The notes under the pieces were generated by a model. That model saw only the letters and a list, made by a program, of their open reading frames with translations, ran no database searches and had not been told where the DNA came from. The translations under genes were made by a program, and so were the position numbers. Below, one piece after another: positions 9,076-16,877 of a DNA stretch of 49,485 nucleotides (the first letter of the stretch is position 1; every line of letters begins with the position of its first letter). Source of the stretch: an uncultured Prevotella sp. (lineage in GTDB: Bacteria; Bacteroidota; Bacteroidia; Bacteroidales; Bacteroidaceae); contig ONAE01000017.1 of assembly GCA_900315695.1 (NCBI GenBank), positions 1-49,485 on the forward strand, read 5' to 3'.

Positions 9076-9087
9076 TTGGTATTAAAC

Positions 9088-10482
9088 ATGAACAAATACT
9101 ATATTATTCCATTACTCCTGACTGGTATTCTCACCTTGACTGCCTGTGACGACAGTGATCGGCTGGATGTAGAGGATATCAATATTCCCAGAGGCTATGC
9201 GCTGTCTGCTGGTACATCGACAGGATTCTATAACTCTTCTGTCGCTTACGACCAGGCAGCCGTGAAGACCTCGAATGAGAATGGTCACGGTGGCGGTCTG
9301 GGACCTGTATATGCCGGTTATAGCTGTGGCAGTTGCCATAGAAATGCGGGACGTACAGAACCGACCTACTGGACCAGTTTCAAGAATGGTGGCAATGACG
9401 GATCCGGTCCTTATGGATTCACCGCCTCACTTATCTATATCACCCGTAAGAACGGAACATTCTTCCCCAATTACGGTCGAGTGATTCACGATCAGGCTAT
9501 CTATGGTGTCCAGCCCGAGGGAAAGCTGAAAGTGAAGATCGATTCCATGACCTTCTCCTTCCCCGATGGTGAGAAATATACGCTCTGCGTACCAAGGTGG
9601 TCGATTACCGAATGGTATGCTGACTCTATCAGTCCTGATGATCTCTTCTGTACTGTACGCGTGCCGCTGCGCCATGTCGGTATGGGTCAGATGATGGCAC
9701 TTGATCCGAATGAGATTGAGGCACTGGCGCGAAAGAGTAACTATCCCGAGTGGGGCATCAGTGGAAGATGCAACTATATCAATGAGCGTGGTAAAATACA
9801 ACTTGGCTTGTCTGGCAACAAAGCACAACATGCCGACCTGACAGTCGAACTGGGTTTCTCCAGTGATATGGGTATGACCAACAGCCGTTATCCGGAAGAA
9901 ATCTGTGAAGGACAGCGTCAGATGGAGGAAGGCTCGATGATGGGGCTCTCCTATGACATGCTCGACGTGCCGGCACAGGATATGGAGGACGTGGATCTCT
10001 ATATGCAAGGTCTTGCCGTTCCGGCCCGGCGTAATATCAACAATGCTGATGTGCAGGCAGGTGAACAGCTGTTCTATCAGGCAGGCTGTCATCTGTGCCA
10101 TGTGACAACACTTCACACGAAGCCTCGTGGCTCCACCCTTTTGATGGGTACTAATCTGCCTTGGCTTGGTGGTCAGACCATCCATCCATACTCAGACTAT
10201 CTGCTTCACGATATGGGGTCGGAAATCATGGGTGTTGGCCTGAACGACAACTTCGTGAGTGGCTTGGCCCGTGGCAATGAATGGCGCACCACACCACTAT
10301 GGGGTATCGGCTTGCAGAAGAAGGTGAATGGACACACCTATTTCCTGCACGACGGACGTGCCCGCAACTTTGTGGAAGCCATCATGTGGCATGGCGGCGA
10401 AGGAGAAGCCTCTAAGAATAAGTTTAAGAATATGAGTAAGAAGGAGCGTGACCAACTTGTACAGTTCCTGTGGTCACTTTAA
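9088..10482 (+). CDS. Di-heme oxidoreductase lipoprotein (DUF1111/DHOR, thiol oxidoreductase-like)
   Basis: This 464-residue lipoprotein has the signal peptide MNKYYIIPLLLTGILTLTAC. Two CxxCH heme c sites are present: C80-G-S-C83-H84 and C334-H-L-C337-H338. Between and after them are segments typical of the di-heme DHOR family, including PLWGIGLQKKVNGHTYFLHDGRARNF and AIMWHGGEGE, which resemble the MauG/cytochrome c peroxidase group. It probably oxidises or reduces a substrate, perhaps iron, in the periplasm or at the cell surface. The ATG at 9088 was chosen over the in-frame TTG at 9076 because it gives a clean lipoprotein signal. Covalent heme attachment requires a cytochrome c maturation system, of which only a fragment is encoded nearby. 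Confidence 0.87.
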   Translation: MNKYYIIPLLLTGILTLTACDDSDRLDVEDINIPRGYALSAGTSTGFYNSSVAYDQAAVKTSNENGHGGGLGPVYAGYSCGSCHRNAGRTEPTYWTSFKNGGNDGSGPYGFTASLIYITRKNGTFFPNYGRVIHDQAIYGVQPEGKLKVKIDSMTFSFPDGEKYTLCVPRWSITEWYADSISPDDLFCTVRVPLRHVGMGQMMALDPNEIEALARKSNYPEWGISGRCNYINERGKIQLGLSGNKAQHADLTVELGFSSDMGMTNSRYPEEICEGQRQMEEGSMMGLSYDMLDVPAQDMEDVDLYMQGLAVPARRNINNADVQAGEQLFYQAGCHLCHVTTLHTKPRGSTLLMGTNLPWLGGQTIHPYSDYLLHDMGSEIMGVGLNDNFVSGLARGNEWRTTPLWGIGLQKKVNGHTYFLHDGRARNFVEAIMWHGGEGEASKNKFKNMSKKERDQLVQFLWSL

Positions 10483-10506
10483 GAGTAATGAATTGAATTA
10501 TAACCT

Positions 10507-11730
10507 ATGATTACCAAAAAGATATTCGCCATTTTGATGGCAAGTATGGTCTCGGCAACGGTATGGGCTGATGACGATAAAAAATATGATATGGATAATG
10601 GCGTGATCCCTATTGCTGATGACCGTGGGTTTACCCTTCAGTCGAACAACGGCAATTTCGTGTTCAAGCCCTATCTCTTTCTGCAAAGTACCCTCAGCTA
10701 CCGTTATTATGATGATGAGGGACTTGACAAAGCCTATAATCAGGACAATGTGGCTAACTCTGGCTTTGCCATGAACTATGCCATCATCGGTTTCACGGGA
10801 AAGGCTTTCGGAAAGATCGACTATAACGTATGTATTAATGCAGCCGCCTCGGGTGGTAATATTCTCCAACAGGCCTGGATCGACTATGCCGCCAGGCCAG
10901 AGCTGCGCTTCCGTGTGGGTAAGTTCAAGACACCGTTTACACATGCCTATCTGACAACACTTGGTGAGACGCTCTTTCCCTCTTTGCCTACCTCGCTTAC
11001 TGCTCAGGCTATTCTGCCTTATTCGCTCAATGCCGTTACACCAAGCATCGCTACAGGCTTCGACCTGGGTGTGGAGGTACATGGTATGATTGGCGGAAAG
11101 TTTGGCTATGAGATCGGACTCTGGAATGGTACAGGCTCATCGCAGAACGGGGCCTCTAAGGGTATCAGTGATGACAACCATCTGCCATCTCTGCTCTATG
11201 CCGGACGTGTGACCTTCCAGCCGAAGGGAGCCATGCCGCTGACGCAGGGTAATCCCAAACTGCTGCATGAGGACAAGCTGCTTTTCGGTCTGAGTGCCAA
11301 CTTCAATAATGAGGCTGAGAATGAGTCAACGAATGATTTCCGTGCAGGCTTCGAGTTTGCTATGCTTAAGAATCGCTGGTATATCGGTGCTGAGGCCTAT
11401 TATATGCATATCGGCTTTACCAAGCGCCAGAAGATTGACGACAGTTACAATTACTGGGGAGGTTATGCACAGGTAGGCTACTTCGTGCATCGTCAGGTGC
11501 AACTTGGCTTGCGGTACGACTTCTACGATCGCAATGGATCGAGCAAGGACGGTATCTTGAATATGCCGGCTGTCAGCGTGAACTATTTTATTCCAAAGAC
11601 AACCCTCAAACTCGCTGCCATGTACCAGTATGTCGGACGCAAAGGTCATCAGACACAGCTCGATCGTGACCTCGACGACCTTGGCATCTGTACCCATATG
11701 GCTCAGGTGATGTTACAATATGCTTTCTAA
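10507..11730 (+). CDS. Porin O/P-like outer-membrane protein
   Basis: The 407-residue product has a signal peptide ending at VWADDD and then a 16- to 18-strand-like barrel: FKPYLFLQSTLSYRYY, then LRFRVGKFKTPF, and a C-terminal MAQVMLQYAF ending in Phe, as recognised by the BAM machinery. The segment RVGKFKTPFTHAYL is typical of the phosphate-selective porin O/P family (OprO/OprP), in which a porin takes up phosphate or polyphosphate. It is the second porin of the operon and differs clearly from the first. The two barrels may serve different steps, or one may partner a cytochrome. Anion selectivity cannot be read from the sequence. Confidence 0.82.
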   Translation: MITKKIFAILMASMVSATVWADDDKKYDMDNGVIPIADDRGFTLQSNNGNFVFKPYLFLQSTLSYRYYDDEGLDKAYNQDNVANSGFAMNYAIIGFTGKAFGKIDYNVCINAAASGGNILQQAWIDYAARPELRFRVGKFKTPFTHAYLTTLGETLFPSLPTSLTAQAILPYSLNAVTPSIATGFDLGVEVHGMIGGKFGYEIGLWNGTGSSQNGASKGISDDNHLPSLLYAGRVTFQPKGAMPLTQGNPKLLHEDKLLFGLSANFNNEAENESTNDFRAGFEFAMLKNRWYIGAEAYYMHIGFTKRQKIDDSYNYWGGYAQVGYFVHRQVQLGLRYDFYDRNGSSKDGILNMPAVSVNYFIPKTTLKLAAMYQYVGRKGHQTQLDRDLDDLGICTHMAQVMLQYAF

Positions 11731-11742
11731 TCCCCGACTTCA

Positions 11743-12462
11743 ATGAATAAGACTTTAATCATAGGTTTGGCTTTTCTGGGACTCTGTTCGTGTGATGACG
11801 GACGTATCTATCCGGAGAGCGCCACCTCGGCAGATGGCAAGACGGTTGTGATGGAAGGCGAGCTGGAAGGCTTTGACAACTGGGCCAGCAACTATCGTGT
11901 ATCTATTGCCGGCTTTGAACAGGCCGACGACGAATATGCCAGTGTCTCAAAAGTCATTACGGAGAGCGATATCAAAGACGGTAAGGCTCTGGTGGAGTTG
12001 TCGGGTATCAAAGACAATGTGAAACTGGTAAGGCTCTGTGTCCTCGACCGTCTGAGAAGACATATCGTCACGTTTAAGGAAGTAGATGTCTCAGATGTCA
12101 CAGAGACGGTGAAGATGGATGTCGGAACCATCAATATCAGTATGTTTAATACCATTCAACAGAGTTTCTTCAATACCACCTGTGCCAATTGTCACGGTGC
12201 CTCTAACAGAGCCGCTGCAGGGCTGTTCCTGACAGAAGGTAAGAGTTATCAGGCCTTGGTGGATGTTAATTCGAAGAAGGTGGAAGGCAGGAAGCTGGTA
12301 GAGACAAACAATGCTGCCAACAGCGTTCTTCACATGGTGCTGAACCAGCAGGAAGTGGCGGGTATCTCTATGGCTCACCGCGACCTTGTGTCAGAAAAGA
12401 ACGAACAGACCATCCTGCCACTCATTGACAGCTGGATTAATAATGGAGCGAAGGAGAAATAA
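11743..12462 (+). CDS. Mono-heme cytochrome c lipoprotein
   Basis: This 239-residue lipoprotein has the signal MNKTLIIGLAFLGLCSC followed by Asp-Asp, and an N-terminal beta-rich part of about 115 residues. The C-terminal part carries one heme c site, C147-A-N-C150-H151, in FFNTTCANCHGAS, and ends in a helix like those of planctomycete-type cytochrome c domains. Candidate distal methionines are the M in VLHMVL and that in ISMAHRDL. It is probably an electron carrier for the di-heme oxidoreductase encoded two genes upstream. The beta domain is not one I can name. Confidence 0.75.
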   Translation: MNKTLIIGLAFLGLCSCDDGRIYPESATSADGKTVVMEGELEGFDNWASNYRVSIAGFEQADDEYASVSKVITESDIKDGKALVELSGIKDNVKLVRLCVLDRLRRHIVTFKEVDVSDVTETVKMDVGTINISMFNTIQQSFFNTTCANCHGASNRAAAGLFLTEGKSYQALVDVNSKKVEGRKLVETNNAANSVLHMVLNQQEVAGISMAHRDLVSEKNEQTILPLIDSWINNGAKEK

Positions 12463-12480
12463 AAAACTTAATGTCATAAA

Positions 12481-13617
12481 ATGAACAAAAGACAAGAATT
12501 TGAAAACGCATTTGCGGATATCTTCCAATTTGATAACGGAACGGAAGTCTGTGAGTATCATGTCATGCTACATGTCACCTCCTCACGCCTTTCCTTTGAC
12601 CAGCAGCTCGAAGCGATCCTCAGTGCATATAATCAACTGCTTGAAGGTACACTCCAAGGGGCTCAGGCGGTTTTCAAGCGCTATTTCCTCAGCGATGCCG
12701 CCAACCAGGCCGATGATGTGATCGTAGCCGATGTGACGGATTGTGCCAAGAGTATCATCCAACAGGCACCGCTTGACGGTACGAAGATTGCCCTTTGGGT
12801 CTATCTGATGACAAACGTTCAGACCGGTATCGGCAAGAGCGGACTCTATGAAGTGCGTCACGGGGCATTCCGTCATCTCTGGAACGGCTCAGCCCACAAT
12901 ATGGCAGCTAATTCTGAGTATCAGACGCGACTGCTCTTCAACGAGTATAATATGCAACTGATTCAGGAGGGCTGCACATTAGAGGCCAACTGCATCCGAA
13001 CATGGTTCTTTGTGAACGATGTCGATCTGAATTACGGTGGGGTGGTGCGTGCCCGTAACCAGTTCTTCTTCACACAGGGACTGACGGTAAACACTCACTT
13101 TATCGCCTCTACAGGTATCGGGGGACGTCAGCAAGACCCGAATGTGCTCTCCCAGATGGATAACTATGCTATCGCAGGTGTCAAGAAGGAACAGATACAT
13201 TATCTCTATGCTTCAACCCACCTAAACCGCACCAGCGATTACGGGGTATCTTTCGAACGTGGTACGCAGGTGAACTATGCTGACCGCCGTCATGTATTCA
13301 TTTCGGGTACGGCTTCCATCAACAATAAAGGTGAGGTGGTGTATCCCAAAGACATTATCAGGCAGACCCGTCGGATGTGGGAGAATGTTGAGGCGCTGCT
13401 GGCTGAAGCCGACTGTAACTTCAATGATGTGGCAGAGATGGTGGTCTATCTGCGTGATACTGCCGACTATGAGTTGGTAAGAGAACTCTATGAAGAGCGT
13501 TTCGCAGGCAAACCTTACGTGATTGTGCATGCACCAGTCTGTCGTCCGGGCTGGCTGATTGAGATGGAGTGCATGGCTGTCAAGGCTGTTGATTTGCCTA
13601 CCATGCCGCAGTTCTGA
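12481..13617 (+). CDS. RidA/YjgF-superfamily protein, chorismatase (FkbO/Hyg5)-like architecture
   Basis: This 378-residue cytoplasmic protein has no signal peptide. The C-terminal 110 residues (VFISGTASINNKGEVVYP, then EMVVYLRD) are a RidA/YjgF domain. The central IRTWFFVNDVDLNYGG and FIASTGIGG segments recall the chorismate-hydrolase family FkbO/Hyg5/XanB2, which pairs a degenerate RidA-like N-terminal half with a C-terminal RidA domain. Chorismatases yield hydroxybenzoates or dihydroxycyclohexadienoate, so one idea is a small aromatic chelator or quinone for the iron/redox operon. A simpler enamine deaminase is possible. It is an odd cytoplasmic member of an operon otherwise encoding envelope proteins. 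Confidence 0.65.
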   Translation: MNKRQEFENAFADIFQFDNGTEVCEYHVMLHVTSSRLSFDQQLEAILSAYNQLLEGTLQGAQAVFKRYFLSDAANQADDVIVADVTDCAKSIIQQAPLDGTKIALWVYLMTNVQTGIGKSGLYEVRHGAFRHLWNGSAHNMAANSEYQTRLLFNEYNMQLIQEGCTLEANCIRTWFFVNDVDLNYGGVVRARNQFFFTQGLTVNTHFIASTGIGGRQQDPNVLSQMDNYAIAGVKKEQIHYLYASTHLNRTSDYGVSFERGTQVNYADRRHVFISGTASINNKGEVVYPKDIIRQTRRMWENVEALLAEADCNFNDVAEMVVYLRDTADYELVRELYEERFAGKPYVIVHAPVCRPGWLIEMECMAVKAVDLPTMPQF

Positions 13618-13618
13618 G

Positions 13619-13732
13619 AAAGGTAAAAAGGTAAAAAAGTAAAAGGGTATAGTGATATGATGACAAGCATGAATCTGAAGCGTTTGGCATTGCTTCTATA
13701 TTTCACCTTTTTACCTTTTTACTTTTTTACTT
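13619..13732. repeat. Inverted A/T-rich repeat flanking and entering the start of the CcsA-like gene
   Basis: AAAGGTAAAAAGGT at 13619-13632 recurs inverted as ACCTTTTTACCTTT-type sequence within 13705-13718, and both arms continue with further degenerate GGTAAAAA/TTTTTACC units. The left arm lies in the short intergenic gap; the right arm is inside the reading frame and encodes the hydrophobic core of the signal peptide (FTFLPFYFFT). It looks like a small mobile or expanding repeat. Confidence 0.6.
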
Positions 13733-14310
13733 CCGTCTCGGCTCGTAGCATCCAAACCATTAATGCAGACAAGGCAAGAGAAGTGGCACGCGAACAAGTC
13801 GTATGGAAAGGTCGCCTTTGTCCCTTCTCCACCTTCGCCTTAGACTTTTTGGAGTCTGTCTATGGCAGAGGCAGCTATAAAGGCCTCTCTCCAGAACAGG
13901 TTGTCTATGGCTGGCTGCTCCGTCCAGAGGTTTGGAAAGATGAGCCGATGATCCATATCCCTGATGCTAACCTTCGGCAACAACTGAACATTTCAGGAGA
14001 ATATGCCAAGTTCTCAGAACTCTTTGACGACACACTTGGCTACAAGTTGAACACCATAGACTCTGACCTCCCTGAGAGATTGAGGCAGCTGGCCCGTGAG
14101 GCTCCAGCTGCCGTCAACCTCGATGAGAAAGTGGGTGAAATCATTCTCCTGACCAAAGGAGAGCTCATTCAGCCACGTCCTGCCGACCTAGAACCTTTAC
14201 CTTCCTGGCGCATTGATCTGGAAATACTATGGAACAACACCCCCTCATGGGTATTCCTGATTCTGATAGTCATCGTGATAGCCATTTTATGGCGGGTTGT
14301 CAAATCTTGA
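13657..14310 (+). CDS. CcsA/ResB-like cytochrome c biogenesis periplasmic domain, single-TM fragment or paralogue
   Basis: The 217-residue protein has an N-terminal signal or anchor (LALLLYFTFLPFYFFTSVSA), a periplasmic domain and one C-terminal helix (WVFLILIVIVIAILWRV). The segment WKGRLCPFSTFALDFLESVYG, followed by SPEQVVYGWLLRPEVWKDEPMI, closely resembles the periplasmic loop of the fused Bacteroidetes CcsBA cytochrome c synthase. The many helices that bind and deliver heme in that enzyme are absent. It may therefore be a cut-down accessory for loading heme onto the two cytochromes of this operon, or a remnant. It is the last gene of the operon; its stop overlaps the end of the convergent TonB receptor gene by 11 bases. 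Three in-frame ATGs lie within the first five codons. Confidence 0.6.
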   Translation: MMTSMNLKRLALLLYFTFLPFYFFTSVSARSIQTINADKAREVAREQVVWKGRLCPFSTFALDFLESVYGRGSYKGLSPEQVVYGWLLRPEVWKDEPMIHIPDANLRQQLNISGEYAKFSELFDDTLGYKLNTIDSDLPERLRQLAREAPAAVNLDEKVGEIILLTKGELIQPRPADLEPLPSWRIDLEILWNNTPSWVFLILIVIVIAILWRVVKS

Positions 14311-16465
14311 TTGGAACAACAATCTTGAAGATGATGTTACGTCCCATGTTATAAACACCGCGACGGCCTGTGACCACGTTTTCATCGGTATATTTGAGGC
14401 GACTCAAGTGGTTCTGATATGCCTTGTTCAAAAGGTTGTCAGCGGTGATGTATAACTCTGCTATTTTCTTCCCATGCACTTGGATGTCGGTGCCTGCTGA
14501 GAGGCTGAGCAACGCATATCTTGGTGTTGGTGTCTCTGTATCGTCTGCACTGTAGATGTTGTTTTGCTTCAGATAGCAGTTAAGACCGGCAGCGATATAA
14601 AGGTTGTTGAGCAGTGTGCGATGGCTGGCATTCGCCGTGTGGTGATGATTGACCGTGCTGTGCGAATGGTGCAGGAGTTCCCATTTCAGTTCCGATGTCC
14701 ATCGTGGCGCAGGTGTGAAAGGGAGGTACTTCGTATTGGCATCGGCGTGCAGGAGTTGGGCATCTACATACGAGAAAGTGTTTGAGAAATGAACACTATG
14801 GACGGGGTGGAAGTCCATACCAGCCTCAAAGCCCAGCAATCGGGCATCGCCTTGCGTGTAGGCGTAAGTAAGGTAACCTTCCTCAATCTCCTCGGCCACG
14901 CGATGGGTGAAGATGTAGTTGTCGATGCGATTGGCAAAGAGAGCCAGTTGTGCCGAGACATATTGCGAGGTGAAGTCGAGCCCGAGGTCGGCCTGCAGGC
15001 TGTATTCTGCCTTAAGCTGCTGGTTTCCTATCTCATAGCGCAGAGAGCCCTCGTGCACACCATTCGAATCCAATTCACTCATATTAGGTGTGCGGAAGCC
15101 GCGGGCAAGGTTCAGACGCAGGTTGAAGTGCTCATTGATGTTGCAGACAGCTCCTATGCTACCTGTCAGACCGTTGAAGTGGCGGGTAAAGTCGGTAAAG
15201 CGAATACCCTCTTCCTCGATAAGCTCGTAGCCGTGAAGTCTGCGATGGTCATAGCGTAATCCACCGTTCAGTGTCCAGTGGTCGCCGAAGTTCTTTGTGG
15301 CAGTGGCATAGATGCCGAAGTCGAAGAGACGGTAGTCTGGAATCAGGTATTCCTCGCCCTCGTTGCCCGACTTCTGATACATGCCGCCGATACCCGTAGA
15401 TAGTTTCCAGCCGTTACCGAATTCATTGGTGACATAGCGGAGATCATAAGTCAGCGTATGCAGTTTGAAGAACAACTCATATTCATCAGCACTTTCCTCA
15501 AACTCCTGACGTCGGTTCTGCTGATAGCCGATGATGGCTTTCAGATAGCCCGACGAGAGGTTCAGCGAGTTATCCCACACCAGTTTGTAGTGCTTCACCT
15601 GCTGGAAGGGCAGGGATTCGGAATATTGACATCCCTTCCAACCCTCTTCATGTTCCAGTTCGCCTGTCTCCGGATCACGCTCACCTTCGGTGATACTTGG
15701 TGTCAGGTGATAGGCCGTCCACGTCAGTCGCGAGTGTCCCCAAGATTTATTCAATCCCAGCATCAGTCGTCCGGCCCGTTCACGAAACTGTGAGCCTGGC
15801 ACGTAGCCATCGTACTTATTCTTATACGCGTGAGCCATCTTGTCGCTGAAGCGGGCATCCCACACAAATCCCTTCTGATTGCCGGCCATCTGAAGTGAAT
15901 AATGGAAGAGCCCGTTGTTAGTCTGATATTCTGAGCTGACGTTGGCTCTCATCTCACCCTCTGCCAGTGTGGGCTGAGCGTGCAGGATCACGACACCTGC
16001 CATCGCATCCGATCCGTACATCAGCGAAGCGGGGCCCTTCAGTATCTCAACACTGTTCACGCTACTGCCGTCAACCTCTATGCCGTGTTCGTCGCCCCAC
16101 TGCTGACCTTCCTGTCTTACGCCTTCACTCATCACTACTACGCGGTTATAGCCCAGTCCGCGGATGATAGGTTTCGAGATACTGCCACCTGTAGTCAGCT
16201 GGCTGACTCCTGGCTGGTGAGCGATGGCATCGATGATATTCGTCGAAGCCGTAGCTCTGAGTACCTGTGGTGAGACAATGCTTACGGGCGTTGTAGCGTG
16301 CTTCAGTTTCGTATCACCCGTCACGCCTGTCACCGTCAGTTCGTTCAGTTGTAGATGGCGGAAAAACACGTCGGTCGAGTCTTCCGCATGTTTATGATTA
16401 CTCGTTTGTGCTGCCACTGTCGTGCATATACACAACAATGGCAGAATGATATATCTTGATTTCAT
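14300..16465 (-). CDS. TonB-dependent receptor, ZnuD-like (zinc or other metal)
   Basis: This 721-residue outer-membrane receptor has a signal peptide ending TVAAQ. Its plug domain (about residues 35-165) contains ISKPIIRGLGYNRVVVMSEG and VRQEGQQWGDEHGIEVD, strikingly like neisserial ZnuD, then EILKGPASLMYGSDAMAGV. The remainder is a 22-strand barrel that ends IIFKIVVPIKI. A His-rich external loop (about residues 595-620, HHSHSTVNHHH) could capture metal. It lacks the N-terminal carboxypeptidase-like domain of SusC-type receptors, so glycan uptake is unlikely. The gene upstream encodes a Cys/His-rich membrane protein, consistent with metal handling. No -7 box is visible directly upstream, so it is probably read from an upstream promoter. 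Confidence 0.8.
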   Translation of the reverse strand: MKSRYIILPLLCICTTVAAQTSNHKHAEDSTDVFFRHLQLNELTVTGVTGDTKLKHATTPVSIVSPQVLRATASTNIIDAIAHQPGVSQLTTGGSISKPIIRGLGYNRVVVMSEGVRQEGQQWGDEHGIEVDGSSVNSVEILKGPASLMYGSDAMAGVVILHAQPTLAEGEMRANVSSEYQTNNGLFHYSLQMAGNQKGFVWDARFSDKMAHAYKNKYDGYVPGSQFRERAGRLMLGLNKSWGHSRLTWTAYHLTPSITEGERDPETGELEHEEGWKGCQYSESLPFQQVKHYKLVWDNSLNLSSGYLKAIIGYQQNRRQEFEESADEYELFFKLHTLTYDLRYVTNEFGNGWKLSTGIGGMYQKSGNEGEEYLIPDYRLFDFGIYATATKNFGDHWTLNGGLRYDHRRLHGYELIEEEGIRFTDFTRHFNGLTGSIGAVCNINEHFNLRLNLARGFRTPNMSELDSNGVHEGSLRYEIGNQQLKAEYSLQADLGLDFTSQYVSAQLALFANRIDNYIFTHRVAEEIEEGYLTYAYTQGDARLLGFEAGMDFHPVHSVHFSNTFSYVDAQLLHADANTKYLPFTPAPRWTSELKWELLHHSHSTVNHHHTANASHRTLLNNLYIAAGLNCYLKQNNIYSADDTETPTPRYALLSLSAGTDIQVHGKKIAELYITADNLLNKAYQNHLSRLKYTDENVVTGRRGVYNMGRNIIFKIVVPIKI

Positions 16466-16501
16466 TCTGTGGTTGGTTTATAAATGTATGTAACTGGAAT
16501 T

Positions 16502-16537
16502 AAAAAAGCCTCCTTTCGGAATTATATGGTTGGAGGC
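16502..16537 (-). terminator. Hairpin plus U-tract between the small metal protein and the TonB receptor
   Basis: On the minus strand GCCTCC (16537-16532) pairs with GGAGGC (16513-16508) around an 18-base loop and is followed directly by TTTTTTA. One arm lies inside the end of the upstream gene. It could terminate or attenuate transcription before the receptor gene. The stem is short, so this is tentative. Confidence 0.45.
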
Positions 16538-16863
16538 CCCCGCGTATCGATGGTGCCACAACATACGGCACGAATGTTGTGCAATGGCTGGGTAAGGTTA
16601 CATTGACAAACAAGAATATATAACGTGACAACCATTATTGCGGCTGTCAGCATCGTCAGCGTCAGGAACTGGCACAACACGCAATCGTGAGCCCACGTAG
16701 CGGCAGCAGTCAAGTGACCATGACAACTGTGGTGTACGCAGTCGGCACACTCTGTCTCTATTGTCTCGCCTGTTTCATGGATGTGAACTGACGAAAGCAA
16801 CAGCATTGGCACAAACACTGCCAATAGCAACCACGAGGCAATATGTCGTTTAGTTCCAAACAT
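16522..16863 (-). CDS. Small Cys/His-rich membrane protein, putative metal-binding partner of the TonB receptor
   Basis: The 113-residue protein has two hydrophobic helices: IASWLLLAVFVPMLLLSSV near the N-terminus and LTLTMLTAAIMVVTLYILV near the C-terminus. The segment between them is dense in metal ligands: HIHETGE, then CADCVHHSCHGH, then HDCVLCQF. Small proteins of this kind are often found beside metal TonB receptors in Bacteroidetes, but I cannot name the family with confidence. It probably sits in the inner membrane with its ligand-rich loop in the periplasm. The start was set at ATG 16863; a GTG at 16881 that overlaps the end of the GH3 gene is the alternative. Gene order suggests cotranscription with the receptor. 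Confidence 0.65.
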   Translation of the reverse strand: MFGTKRHIASWLLLAVFVPMLLLSSVHIHETGETIETECADCVHHSCHGHLTAAATWAHDCVLCQFLTLTMLTAAIMVVTLYILVCQCNLTQPLHNIRAVCCGTIDTRGPPTI

Positions 16864-16877
16864 CTTCTTATTTAACG

